A stretch of 64,000 bases of DNA from Methylonatrum sp040877625 (lineage in GTDB: Bacteria > Pseudomonadota > Gammaproteobacteria > Nitrococcales > Aquisalimonadaceae): positions 186,001 through 250,000 of the forward strand of contig JBBDNK010000034.1 in the NCBI GenBank assembly GCA_040877625.1, read 5' to 3'. Position numbers and translations under genes: made by a program. This document shows positions 1 through 8,229 of this stretch, piece after piece (position 1 is the stretch's first letter; the number at the start of each line of letters is the position of its first letter). The notes below the pieces were generated by a model. That model worked only from the letters and a program-made list of their open reading frames with translations, was not told the origin of the DNA and did not search any database.

Positions 1-92
1 ACAAGATGGAGCTGTCTACCGTACCTTCCAAGGAAGTGGAAGTGCTGGTGGAGGATTCCGATATCCGCCTTGATCTGGACCAGCCCCGCTAA
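1..92 (+). CDS. C-terminal end of an unidentified protein (cut by window edge)
   Basis: An open frame entering from the left edge, with codons in phase from base 3, ends at TAA 90-92. It gives about 29 residues, rich in Val, Glu and Asp and finishing in LDLDQPR. Codon use looks like a normal coding region and a strong terminator follows 40 bases later, which supports this being the end of a real gene. Too little is present to name a family. Confidence 0.5.
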   Translation, partial: KMELSTVPSKEVEVLVEDSDIRLDLDQPR

Positions 93-133
93 CGGGGTGA
101 AGTCCCACGTTGGTATTAGCTGACGTGTTGGTA

Positions 134-175
134 ACGGGACGGGGGAAGGCTTATGCTGCCCCTGTCCCGTTTTCT
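134..175 (+). terminator. Rho-independent terminator
   Basis: Arms 134-145 and 159-170 pair over 12 bases with one G-T wobble. They enclose a 13-base loop and are followed by a T-rich run (TTTTCTT). It ends the gene cut by the left edge and separates it from the small membrane protein at 193. Confidence 0.8.
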
Positions 176-192
176 TCTGCAGCAGGTTCTCG

Positions 193-432
193 ATGACCCC
201 AACGACGGTATTCTGGATCTATGTGATTGTATTGACCGCTCTGCTGTTTTTACCCGTCCGCAAGATCATCTGGGTTACGAGCGTGAGGCGCCTTCAACGC
301 AAGCGCGGCGAAACGCTCGCCGACGTTGAAGTGGTGGGGCAGAAGCGAAGAGCAAGCTTCATTTCCTTTTTTCTGTGCCTGGCTTTTTCATTGTTATTCA
401 ATATAAGTACGTTGGGGGTACCCCATGGCTGA
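193..432 (+). CDS. Small two-segment membrane protein, function unknown
   Basis: A 79-residue product with a hydrophobic segment at about residues 6-21, a basic middle (RRLQRKRG around 33-40) and a second hydrophobic segment at about 56-70. It is therefore probably an inner-membrane protein with a short charged loop. Its stop overlaps the start of the TPR gene by 8 bases, so the two are likely translationally coupled and may act together. The ribosome-binding site before ATG 193 is weak. I do not recognise a family. Confidence 0.6.
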   Translation: MTPTTVFWIYVIVLTALLFLPVRKIIWVTSVRRLQRKRGETLADVEVVGQKRRASFISFFLCLAFSLLFNISTLGVPHG

Positions 433-1006
433 CCGTAAGTACCGTATTCTGATGACGGTGGCCATCACCCTTACGCTGGCATGGGTGGGCTGGTCGATCT
501 GGGACGGTTATCTGAAACGCGGTGGGCAGCCGGGAGACATGGCCTACCATGCAGGCAATACGGCTTTCGATGATGGCAATTATGATCGCGCTGTTCGTCT
601 CTACCGCGAGGCACTGGATACCGCGCCGGATCACGTGCACGCCTGGCGTCATCTGGGCAATGCCCTGAATATGCTGGAGCGCTTCGAGGATGCGGAGCAG
701 GCGTACAACCGTGCTATTGAGCTGACCCCCGAATTTGCCGGCACCTACGCCAACCGGGGTATCCTGCGCGATCGCATGGGTCGGCATCGGGACGCGTTGA
801 CAGACTACGAGTACGCCCTCTATCTGGACCAATCCGTTAACGAAGGGCCTGGTTGGCTGACCCGATTTTTCCGCCTGCAGGTCGATCCGCCGCCGACCGT
901 GGCGGACCGTGCCGCCTATCTGCGTTACCAGTTTACGCTGCCGGAAGAAGAGCGACAGCTGCGCGCACCCGAGGCCGATTCGGAGGCGAGGCCTTACAAG
1001 CTTTGA
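425..1006 (+). CDS. Membrane-anchored tetratricopeptide-repeat protein
   Basis: A 193-residue protein. A single N-terminal hydrophobic segment (about residues 8-28) acts as an anchor or uncleaved signal. About three tandem TPR units follow between residues 40 and 140, with the usual alternation of small and aromatic residues (for example GNYDRAVRLYREAL, WRHLGNALNMLERFEDAEQAY and YANRGILRDRMGRHRDAL). TPR domains bind other proteins; no enzyme motif is visible. It starts inside the end of the small membrane gene at 193, forming a two-gene unit, and is convergent with the small gene at 1079-1249. The specific partner is unknown. Confidence 0.75.
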   Translation: MADRKYRILMTVAITLTLAWVGWSIWDGYLKRGGQPGDMAYHAGNTAFDDGNYDRAVRLYREALDTAPDHVHAWRHLGNALNMLERFEDAEQAYNRAIELTPEFAGTYANRGILRDRMGRHRDALTDYEYALYLDQSVNEGPGWLTRFFRLQVDPPPTVADRAAYLRYQFTLPEEERQLRAPEADSEARPYKL

Positions 1007-1078
1007 ACATGATCAGGCTCACGGTCGGTTTTTACTGCGTAACAGATAATTGTGCATAACCGTCCGCGGATGTCCCTG

Positions 1079-1249
1079 CTACCGCAGGTTGATTCCAATC
1101 ACATCGTTGAAAAGCACCCATATACAGAACATCAGCGCGATGCAGCCGAACAGAAGGCGAACGGTGTCGCGGTCGCCCTCGGCAGTGCGGTAGGTGATGC
1201 CGTGATAGGCCACGGCGGCGGTGACGATGACAAATAGCACGTCCAACAT
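1079..1249 (-). CDS. 56-residue two-segment membrane protein downstream of acs
   Basis: A short minus-strand frame from ATG at 1249 to TAG at 1079-1081. It encodes 56 residues with two hydrophobic stretches (about residues 3-14 and 32-48) joined by a polar loop containing TAEGDRD. The composition is that of a genuine membrane protein, and the gene lies in the same direction about 100 bases after the acs stop, so it may be read through from acs. The ribosome-binding site is poor. Function unknown; possibly an accessory to acetate metabolism by position only. Confidence 0.55.
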   Translation of the reverse strand: MLDVLFVIVTAAVAYHGITYRTAEGDRDTVRLLFGCIALMFCIWVLFNDVIGINLR

Positions 1250-1355
1250 GCGGCGTGATTCCGTTGGCTGATCGGTTGAGAGGGGATGATAACGCGGAAC
1301 CGCCTTGCGGTCGCACCATGGCCACCGCGAGGCGATTCCGGGAATCCCGGCGTGG

Positions 1356-3290
1356 TTACCGGTTGGCCCGGTGTTCGATCAGTTGATCCACCACGCCGGG
1401 GTCTGCAAGGGTGCTGGTGTCGCCCAGATTTTCCAGCTCGTTGCAGGCGACCTTGCGCAGGATACGCCGCATGATCTTGCCGGACCGGGTCTTCGGCAGG
1501 CCAGGGGCCCACTGGATGAAGTCCGGCTTGGCGATGGCGCCGATTTCCGTGCGGACCAGGTCCACCAGCTCTTTTTTCAACTCCTCGGAGGGGGCCGTGC
1601 CGGTCATCAATGTGACGTAGGCATAAATACCCTGGCCCTTGACGTCATGCGGGAAGCCCACGACCGCCGCTTCCGCAACGCTGGCGTGAAGTACCAGTGC
1701 GCTCTCCACCTCCGCCGTGCCCATGCGGTGGCCGGAGACATTGAGCACGTCGTCGACGCGGCCGGTAATCCAGTAGTAGCCGTCGTCATCGCGGCGGGCG
1801 CCGTCACCGGTGAAGTACTTGCCCTTGTATGTGGACAGGTAGGTATCGATAAACCGTTGGTGATCGCCGTAGACCGTGCGCATCATCGACGGCCAGGCCC
1901 GAGTCAGGCACAGGTTGCCGGAGGCCGCACCCTCCAGCACCTTGCCGTCGTTATCCACCAGTTGCGGTTCAACGCCGAAAAACGGCCGTGTGGCGGATCC
2001 GGGCTTGAGGTCGATGGCGCCAGGTAACGGCGTGATCATGATGGCCCCGGTCTCGGTCTGCCACCAGGTATCAATCACCTGGCAGCGATTATCGCCCACC
2101 ACGCGGTAGTACCATTCCCATGCTTCGGGATTGATCGGTTCGCCGACCGTTCCGAGAATGCGCAGGGAGCTCCGCTTGTGCTTGTTGACGAAGTCGTCAC
2201 CCTGGCCCATGAGGGCACGGATGGCGGTGGGTGCGGTGTAGAAGATGGATACGTTGTGCTTGTCGACCACTTCCCAGAAGCGCCCGGCATCCGGATAGGT
2301 GGGAACACCTTCGAACATCAGCGTGGTTGCACCGTTGGCCAGAGGGCCGTAGACGATATAGCTGTGGCCGGTGACCCAGCCGACGTCGGCGGTGCACCAG
2401 TAAACCTCGCCATCGCGGTAATCGAAGACGTGCTGGTGAGTCAGGCTGGCCCCCAGCAGGTAGCCGCCGGTGGTATGGAGCACGCCCTTGGGCTTGCCGG
2501 TGGAGCCGGAGGTGTAAAGAATGAAAAGCGGTGCCTCGCTGTCCATTTCCTCGGCCGGGCAGTCCGCCGAGACGGCTCTGACGGCTTCGTGATACCAGAC
2601 GTCGCGGCCGTCCTTCCAGTCCACCTGGCCGCCGGTGCGCCTGATGACGAAGACGGTCCTGATGTTGGGGCAGTTCCTGAGTGCCTGATCAGCATTGGCC
2701 TTGAGTGGGAAACTGCGGCCGCCGCGCACGCTCTCGTCCGCGGTGATGAGGATTCCGCAATCGGAGTCGATGATCCGATCCTCCAGCGCCTGCGGCGAAA
2801 ACCCGCCGAAGACGACGGAATGGACAGCCCCGACACGGGCGCAAGCCAGCATGGCAACCGCGGCTTCCGGAATCATTGGCATGTAGATGCAGACCCGGTC
2901 ACCAGGCTTGACATCGCGTTCCTTCAGCGCGTTGGCGAAGCGACAGACGCGCTCGTGCAAATCGCGGTAGGTAATGTGCTCGGCATCGGTACCGGGATCG
3001 TCCGGCTCCCAGATGATAGCGGTCTGATCGCCGCGCGTCTGCAGATGGCGGTCCAGGCAGTTGTAGGCGGCGTTGATACGTGCGCCTTCGAACCAGCGGA
3101 TGGTGCCGGTGGAGAGATTGGAGCCGTCAACCTTGTCCCAGCGGCGGAACCAGTGCAGCCGTTCGGCCTGTTCAGCCCAGAAGCCATCGGGGTCATCCAG
3201 GGAGCGGCGATACATGGTCTGGTACGTACTAGCGTCCAGACTTGCGGCCCTGGCGACTTCCTGGGGGACGCGATACATCTTGTCGGACAT
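1356..3290 (-). CDS. acs: Acetyl-coenzyme A synthetase
   Basis: A 644-residue AMP-forming acetate-CoA ligase: acetate + ATP + CoA gives acetyl-CoA + AMP + PPi, the high-affinity route for acetate assimilation in the cytoplasm. The AMP-binding signature YTSGSTGKPKG is at about 258-268. The C-terminal TRSGKIMRR contains the acetylatable lysine (about K605) through which this family is switched off. Length fits the family (about 650). The start is set by a very strong AGGAGGAG site 6 bases before ATG 3290; an upstream in-frame extension has no support. It lies downstream of the cbrA/cbrB-like genes, with its own sigma-54 promoter and enhancer sites in the intervening gap, so acetate use appears to be controlled by that two-component system. 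Confidence 0.97.
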   Translation of the reverse strand: MSDKMYRVPQEVARAASLDASTYQTMYRRSLDDPDGFWAEQAERLHWFRRWDKVDGSNLSTGTIRWFEGARINAAYNCLDRHLQTRGDQTAIIWEPDDPGTDAEHITYRDLHERVCRFANALKERDVKPGDRVCIYMPMIPEAAVAMLACARVGAVHSVVFGGFSPQALEDRIIDSDCGILITADESVRGGRSFPLKANADQALRNCPNIRTVFVIRRTGGQVDWKDGRDVWYHEAVRAVSADCPAEEMDSEAPLFILYTSGSTGKPKGVLHTTGGYLLGASLTHQHVFDYRDGEVYWCTADVGWVTGHSYIVYGPLANGATTLMFEGVPTYPDAGRFWEVVDKHNVSIFYTAPTAIRALMGQGDDFVNKHKRSSLRILGTVGEPINPEAWEWYYRVVGDNRCQVIDTWWQTETGAIMITPLPGAIDLKPGSATRPFFGVEPQLVDNDGKVLEGAASGNLCLTRAWPSMMRTVYGDHQRFIDTYLSTYKGKYFTGDGARRDDDGYYWITGRVDDVLNVSGHRMGTAEVESALVLHASVAEAAVVGFPHDVKGQGIYAYVTLMTGTAPSEELKKELVDLVRTEIGAIAKPDFIQWAPGLPKTRSGKIMRRILRKVACNELENLGDTSTLADPGVVDQLIEHRANR

Positions 3291-3449
3291 TGGACTCTCC
3301 TCCTTTCCGTGCAATTGAAATCGTGCCGGTCGCCGGCAGGTCGGCCGGGTGCCGTCATCGTTGTTCTGGACTCGCATTCCGACGGGACCACTCGGCCAGT
3401 GGCTCGGCCGGTTTGGGCATATAGATATTTTCGTTCTAATCAATATCTC

Positions 3450-3468
3450 CCAGCAAGAATCCTGCCGA
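3450..3468 (-). promoter_or_regulatory. Sigma-54 promoter of acs
   Basis: On the minus strand the sequence TCGGCAGGATTCTTGCTG matches the sigma-54 consensus TGGCACG-N4-TTGCW at nearly all positions, with the required GG-N10-GC spacing (GG at 3466-3465, GC at 3454-3453). The predicted start of transcription is near 3441, leaving a leader of about 150 bases before acs. Enhancer-like sites for an NtrC-type activator lie 100-150 bases further upstream, and the neighbouring gene encodes exactly such an activator. Seen in sequence; activity is inferred. Confidence 0.7.
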
Positions 3469-3543
3469 CAATGCAATTGTATTGCTTATCAAGGGTCGTA
3501 CGGCATTCGACCGACGCCAGTGTATCGAAATGCTCTGTCCTGG

Positions 3544-3590
3544 TGTTACATACCGTAACGGTGGTACTGACAAGGTAACTCCCGGTAACA
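3544..3590. promoter_or_regulatory. Candidate CbrB-type enhancer: phased GTTAC/GTAAC sites
   Basis: Four copies of the half-site occur in 47 bases: TGTTAC 3544-3549, GTAAC 3555-3559, GTAAC 3575-3579 and GTAACA 3585-3590. The first two form a perfect inverted repeat with a 5-base spacer. The last two are direct copies 10 bases apart, so all face the same side of the helix. TGTTAC...GTAACA is the half-site pair I recall for Pseudomonas CbrB. The position, about 100-150 bp upstream of the predicted sigma-54 start site, is typical of an activator enhancer. Confidence 0.55.
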
Positions 3591-3635
3591 CACACACGCG
3601 TGCGGCCCCGCGTGCCGCGTCAGGACTATCCGTAC

Positions 3636-4985
3636 TTATAGCGCATCACGGCGATTGCGGCTGCGGGGGATACCCATGCGTTGCCGCTTTTCCCATAGCG
3701 CCTTGCGGCTGATACCCAGACGGCGGGCAAGCTCCGTCTCGGTAACCTGGTCCTGATGCTCCAGCACGTACTGGCGGAAATAGTCCTCCAGCGAAAGGTC
3801 CGGATTGGTGCTCTGATCCGGTTGTTCGCCTTCGGCGCTGCCCATCCCCATGAGATCCGGGGTCAACACTGTACTGTCGCTCAGGATAACGGCGCGTTCC
3901 ACTGCATTTTCAAGTTCCCGGACATTGCCCGGCCAGCCGTAATTGCGAATAGCCTGGAGTGCCTCGTTGCTGAAACGCATGGGCGGTCGCTTGAGCCGCT
4001 TGCAGGCTCTGTCGAGCAGGAATCTGGCAAGTTCCAGCAGGTCATCTCCGCGTACACGCAGCGGCGGGAGGCGGATTTCCATGACGTTGATACGGAAGAA
4101 CAGATCGTCCCGGAATTCCCCGGCTTCGACCATTCGGGTCAGGTCCCGGTGGGTTGCCGCGATCAGGCGTACATCCACACGGCGTGACGCCGAGGAGCCG
4201 ACGCGACGTATCTCGCCCTCCTGCAGTACGCGTAGCAACCGGGCCTGGGCGGCGAGCGGAAGCTCGCCGATCTCATCCAGAAACAGCGTGCCTCCGTCTG
4301 CTGCCTCCACCAGTCCCTGTCTTACGGAAACGGCGCCGGTAAAGGCTCCTTTCTCGTGTCCGAACAGTTCGGCCTCGATAAGGCTGTCCGGAATGGCCGC
4401 GCAGTTCACCGCAATCATCGGGCCGTCCTTGCGGTGACTGCGGTCATGCAAGGCTCGGGCGACAAGTTCCTTACCGGTACCGGATTCGCCAAGAATCAGG
4501 ACCGTGGTGTCGGTAGGAGCGACCTTGGCGATGCGCTCGAAGACCCCCTGCATGGCCTGACAGGAGCCGATGATTCCGGTCACCGGGTAATCACGGTCGA
4601 GATCCGCCTTCAGGGCGGCATTCTGCCGCTGCATGCGGGTTTCCTTCAGAGCGCGGTCCACCGTCAGCAGAAGTTCGTCGTTATCAAAGGGCTTGGCGAC
4701 GTAGTCCAGCGCGCCCTTCTTGATTGCCTCCACCGCCGACCGGACACTGGCGTAACTGGTCATGATGATGGTGGGTACGTCCGGGGCCATGTCCAGCACC
4801 TCGGTCCCGGGGACACCGGGCAGGCGCAGATCGGAAATAATCAGGTCGAACCCGGAGATATCACGACCGTCCACGGCCTTTTCCACGGACTCGGCATCAA
4901 CGACTGAATGACCATGTTTTTCCAGCAGACGGCGCAGCGAACGCCGGATGATATCTTCGTCTTCGATGATCAGTATGCGGGCCAT
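3636..4985 (-). CDS. cbrB: NtrC-family sigma-54-dependent response regulator, CbrB-like
   Basis: A 449-residue regulator with three domains. The receiver has phospho-acceptor D52 (IISDLRLPG). The AAA+ sigma-54 activation domain has Walker A GESGTGKE at 166-173, the sigma-54 contact loop GAFTGA at 213-218 and Walker B GGTLFLDEI at 231-239. The C-terminal Fis-type helix-turn-helix contains TETELARRLGISRKALW. It should bind upstream sites and drive sigma-54 RNA polymerase. It starts 6 bases after the sensor kinase gene, so the pair is co-transcribed, and acs lies directly downstream behind a sigma-54 promoter. The CbrB name rests on the SSSF-kinase partner and gene order; other NtrC-class regulators are possible. 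Confidence 0.85.
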   Translation of the reverse strand: MARILIIEDEDIIRRSLRRLLEKHGHSVVDAESVEKAVDGRDISGFDLIISDLRLPGVPGTEVLDMAPDVPTIIMTSYASVRSAVEAIKKGALDYVAKPFDNDELLLTVDRALKETRMQRQNAALKADLDRDYPVTGIIGSCQAMQGVFERIAKVAPTDTTVLILGESGTGKELVARALHDRSHRKDGPMIAVNCAAIPDSLIEAELFGHEKGAFTGAVSVRQGLVEAADGGTLFLDEIGELPLAAQARLLRVLQEGEIRRVGSSASRRVDVRLIAATHRDLTRMVEAGEFRDDLFFRINVMEIRLPPLRVRGDDLLELARFLLDRACKRLKRPPMRFSNEALQAIRNYGWPGNVRELENAVERAVILSDSTVLTPDLMGMGSAEGEQPDQSTNPDLSLEDYFRQYVLEHQDQVTETELARRLGISRKALWEKRQRMGIPRSRNRRDAL

Positions 4986-4991
4986 CGCGTA

Positions 4992-7928
4992 TCAAACCTC
5001 TTCCGTCAATGGAGTGTCAGCGGGCTGCAGGCGCAGGGTTACCGCGGTGCCGCTGTCGTTACTGGTGATATCAAGTTGTCCGCCGCAGTCCCTGATGATG
5101 TTGTAGACCAGCGGCAGGCCGAGGCCCGTGCCCTGACCCGGCTGCTTGGTGGTGAAGAACGGCTCGAGAACGCGGTTCTGGACGTCGGCAGGGATTCCGC
5201 AGCCATTATCCTCAATGACGATCTCCAGCCATTCACCGCGCCGGCGTGCGGATACCACCACGCGACCGTCCTGTGCGCAGGCATCGGCGGCATTGGTAAA
5301 CAGGTTGACGAATACCTGCACCATCTGCTGACTGTCAGCCAGTGTATGAAGGTTGACCGGGATACGGTTCTCGAAAGCCAGCTGCCGTGCTCGTCGGCTG
5401 AGCATGGTGAGCCGCGTGGCCTCGGCGACCGTCTCATGCAGATTCACCGGCAGCATGACGCGCTGGCCGGTGGAGCCGCCATGGGCATAGCGCACCAGAC
5501 TCTGGACGATATTGTTGATGCGCTGTGCCTGCTGCAGGATGTCATCCGCGTGGCCGGCGATCAGCGCGGGATCGGTCTCCTCCCGCAGCTCCTGGGCCAG
5601 GCAGGAAATACCCGTGACCGGATTACCGATCTCATGGGCCACGCCGGCCGCCAGGCGCCCGATGGATGCCAGACGTTCGCTGTGGGTGAGTTCCTGCTCC
5701 AGGAGTTGCATCTCCGTCAGGTCCTCGATCAGCAATACGGTGTCACCGCTGCGACCACGGCCCGGCTCTTCGATGGCCGCCTTGTGCAGGCTGTACCATC
5801 GCGAGCGCCCGTAGCGCTGGACTTCCTGCTTGTGCCAGTGATCGGCCCGGCTGTCCATGAAGTCCACCAGCAGCGGGCCCCAGGGCGGCGGCAGCTCGTC
5901 AACACGTCGGCCGATGATTTCCGCCATGGGCATGCCGGTCAGACGCTGGATTGCCGGATTCCAGCGTACCAGCCGTCCGCCCTGGGCAATCGCGCAAACG
6001 CCGACCGGAAGGTCCTCGATAATCTGGCGGTGATAGCGGCGTAGCCGGTCCAGTTCCGCCGCCAGACCTCTCAGTCGCGTGCGCGACGTTTCCAGACGTT
6101 CCTCGATGAGGCGAACGTTCTGAGCCAGCGCCGTGCGGCTTTCCCGGTCCAGTTCCAGGCGTGCATCCACGATCATCCGCGCCAGAACCGGGCCCATCAT
6201 GCCGGAGAGGTTGCGTTGTATCTGATTGCGAAGACCGTAGAGGTTCCCGGGTCGGCTCTCGTCCCAGCGCATATCGAGTTCCCTTAGCGCTTTCTCGACT
6301 TCAGCCCGAGCAGCCTTTTCACCCATGACCGACGTCAGCTTCTCGACGAATTGTGCTGGTGAACCGGCACGCAGCCGCCCCAGCGGCATGACCGGGGTAA
6401 GCTCCCGGCAGACTGCCGCGGCCTCCCGTTCCCGTTCATCCGGCCTGCTGAGCAGAGAAACCAGGACGAACAGCAGCACATTGGCGCTCAGAGACCAGAA
6501 CGTAGCCGATTGGTAGACCGCCGGCGAGGCGGCTGCGCCGGGGGCTGCCAGTCCGAGCCAGACCATGGTGCTGGTGCCGGTCAGCGGTGGCAGCAGCGCG
6601 GTGGTGGTCCAGATCGCCGTGCCGCCGATGAGGCCCGCAATGAAGCCGCTGGCGGTGGCTCTGGGCCAGAACAGCAGGCCCACCACGCCTGGAAGCATCT
6701 GCGCCATGGCCAGAAATGAAATCAGACCCCAGCCAACCAGGCCGGACGTGGGCTCCATGATCATATAGAAGCCATAGCCTGCCGCGATGATCGCGGCGAT
6801 CATGGTGCGTCTGGCCCAGCGCAGGGCGTCGTAGAGATCACGATGGGGCTGCGGGCGAATCAGCGGCAACACCAAGTGGTTCAGGGTCATGGAGGATATG
6901 GCCAGGGTCGATACGACGACCATGGCGCTGGCCGCGGAAATACCGCCGAGATAGGCGAGGACGACCAGAGCGGGGGACCCACTCAGCTGGGACAGGCCGA
7001 GTACGTGGTAATCCGGCGACGTGCCGGGCTGGAGTACTTGCGCGGCCCACAGAATGGGCGGGATGACCAGGGTGAGGGCCAGCAGATACAGCGGAAACGC
7101 CCAGCTTGCCGTGTAGAGGTGCCGTGGTTTGATGTTCTCGGTGAAAAGCATGTGGAACTGGCGCGGCAGCAGAAAGCCTGCCGCGAATGCCAGTACCAGC
7201 AGGCTCGCCCAGGGGCCTTCACGGACCGGCTCGTATAGCGCCTGCAAATGCTCCGGATTTTGCTCGAGCCAGGTCTGCATGCCGCCTAGCCCTCCGAACG
7301 CCTGGTATACCGCGATAGCGGCGACAACCAGCAGTGCGAACAGCTTCATCAACGATTCAAAGGCGATGGCCACCACCATGCCCTCGTGTTTCTCCCGTGG
7401 AGACACATGGCGTGCGCCAAAAATGATGGTAAATACACTGACCAGCACGACGAACCAGAATGCCAGCGCCTGTGGCGATGAGTCCTGGGTCAGCACCACG
7501 GTGGACTCCGCCACTGCCCGGATTTGCAGGGCGATATAGGGCAGTACGCCGGCCAGCATCAGCAGCGTCACCAGGACGCCGACTGCCTGGCTGTTGAAAC
7601 GGAAGGCGAACAGATCCGCCACCGAAGTGAGCTGGTAGGTCCGGGTGAGCCGCAGGATGGGCATCAGCAGCACCGGTGTGAGCACGAATGCCAATGTCAG
7701 GCCGAGGTAAGTGGTAATGAACAGGAATCCCTGCTGCTGCGCGAAGCCAACGCTGCCGTAATAGCTCCAGGATGTCGCATAGACGCCCAGGGAAAGGACG
7801 GAGACTGCCGGGTGGCGAATCAGCCAGCCCGGAAGCCAGCGCCGGTCGGTCGCATAGGCGATGAGAAACAGCAGCAGCAGGTAAAGCACCGCGCTGACAA
7901 AGAGTGTGGTGAGGTCAATCCGTATCAC
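4992..7928 (-). CDS. cbrA: SSSF-transporter-fused sensor histidine kinase, CbrA-like
   Basis: A 978-residue inner-membrane kinase. The N-terminal half (about 1-500) is a sodium:solute-symporter (SSSF) fold with many hydrophobic helices. It is followed by a coiled linker, a PAS region (GVCAIAQGGRLVRWNPAIQR), and the HisKA dimerisation helix with H765 in GVAHEIGNPVTG. The HATPase domain shows the N box (NLFTNAADAC), G1 (DNGCGIP) and G2 (GTGLGLPLVYN). In characterised CbrA proteins the symporter domain transports or senses a carbon source such as histidine; the ligand here is unknown. Its start overlaps the cbrX-like gene by 14 bases, and its stop is 6 bases from the response regulator start. 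Confidence 0.9.
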   Translation of the reverse strand: MIRIDLTTLFVSAVLYLLLLFLIAYATDRRWLPGWLIRHPAVSVLSLGVYATSWSYYGSVGFAQQQGFLFITTYLGLTLAFVLTPVLLMPILRLTRTYQLTSVADLFAFRFNSQAVGVLVTLLMLAGVLPYIALQIRAVAESTVVLTQDSSPQALAFWFVVLVSVFTIIFGARHVSPREKHEGMVVAIAFESLMKLFALLVVAAIAVYQAFGGLGGMQTWLEQNPEHLQALYEPVREGPWASLLVLAFAAGFLLPRQFHMLFTENIKPRHLYTASWAFPLYLLALTLVIPPILWAAQVLQPGTSPDYHVLGLSQLSGSPALVVLAYLGGISAASAMVVVSTLAISSMTLNHLVLPLIRPQPHRDLYDALRWARRTMIAAIIAAGYGFYMIMEPTSGLVGWGLISFLAMAQMLPGVVGLLFWPRATASGFIAGLIGGTAIWTTTALLPPLTGTSTMVWLGLAAPGAAASPAVYQSATFWSLSANVLLFVLVSLLSRPDEREREAAAVCRELTPVMPLGRLRAGSPAQFVEKLTSVMGEKAARAEVEKALRELDMRWDESRPGNLYGLRNQIQRNLSGMMGPVLARMIVDARLELDRESRTALAQNVRLIEERLETSRTRLRGLAAELDRLRRYHRQIIEDLPVGVCAIAQGGRLVRWNPAIQRLTGMPMAEIIGRRVDELPPPWGPLLVDFMDSRADHWHKQEVQRYGRSRWYSLHKAAIEEPGRGRSGDTVLLIEDLTEMQLLEQELTHSERLASIGRLAAGVAHEIGNPVTGISCLAQELREETDPALIAGHADDILQQAQRINNIVQSLVRYAHGGSTGQRVMLPVNLHETVAEATRLTMLSRRARQLAFENRIPVNLHTLADSQQMVQVFVNLFTNAADACAQDGRVVVSARRRGEWLEIVIEDNGCGIPADVQNRVLEPFFTTKQPGQGTGLGLPLVYNIIRDCGGQLDITSNDSGTAVTLRLQPADTPLTEEV

Positions 7929-8112
7929 GTCGCAACCGCCGAGCGAGGAGCCAGGTCAGCACGATGATGGCAATCCAGAGCGCGTAGATGAAGTACCAGG
8001 GAGCGGCTGCGCTCATCCACCAGGTGGTAAACGGAGACGCCACCAGAAAGACGGCAAGCAGGAAGATCAGTACGCTATGCGTGCCTGGGCCCTGATCCTG
8101 AAGTTGAGGCAT
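7915..8112 (-). CDS. cbrX: CbrX-like small membrane protein, coupled to cbrA
   Basis: A 65-residue protein with two hydrophobic segments (about 13-27 and 38-56) and a basic C-terminus LARRLRRDTD. It ends inside the first codons of the kinase gene (14-base overlap), an arrangement reported for cbrX-cbrA in Pseudomonas, where the short frame is translationally coupled to the kinase. I chose ATG 8112 rather than ATG 8121 because the GGAGGAG site sits 9 bases before 8112 but only 1 base before 8121. The gene symbol is by position and architecture; function of the peptide itself is unknown. Confidence 0.7.
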   Translation of the reverse strand: MPQLQDQGPGTHSVLIFLLAVFLVASPFTTWWMSAAAPWYFIYALWIAIIVLTWLLARRLRRDTD

Positions 8113-8163
8113 GGCTGTCATCTCCTCCGTGCCGAGCGCTTGGAATTAGCCGCTATTCCATTT

Positions 8164-8179
8164 TGTTACTAAAAGTAGC
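8164..8179. promoter_or_regulatory. Possible CbrB-type site upstream of the cbrX-cbrA-cbrB operon
   Basis: TGTTAC-TAAAA-GTAGC about 52 bases upstream of the cbrX-like start repeats the layout of the first dyad in front of acs (TGTTAC-ATACC-GTAAC), with one mismatch in the second half-site. This suggests autoregulation. There is only one copy, no convincing sigma-54 promoter lies between it and the gene, and chance occurrence cannot be excluded. Confidence 0.3.
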
Positions 8180-8229
8180 ATGAGAACGGGCCAGGTGCGA
8201 GCCCGCGGGAGGGGGGCCTCCACGGTGAG

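Noticed and set aside
3311..3336. A second sigma-54-like sequence close to acs (GGCAC ... TTGCA)
   Set aside because: The GG and GC elements are 13 rather than 10 bases apart, which sigma-54 does not tolerate.
2178..3578. A 466-codon open frame antisense to acs
   Set aside because: Shadow of acs; no start signal and no recognisable protein sequence.
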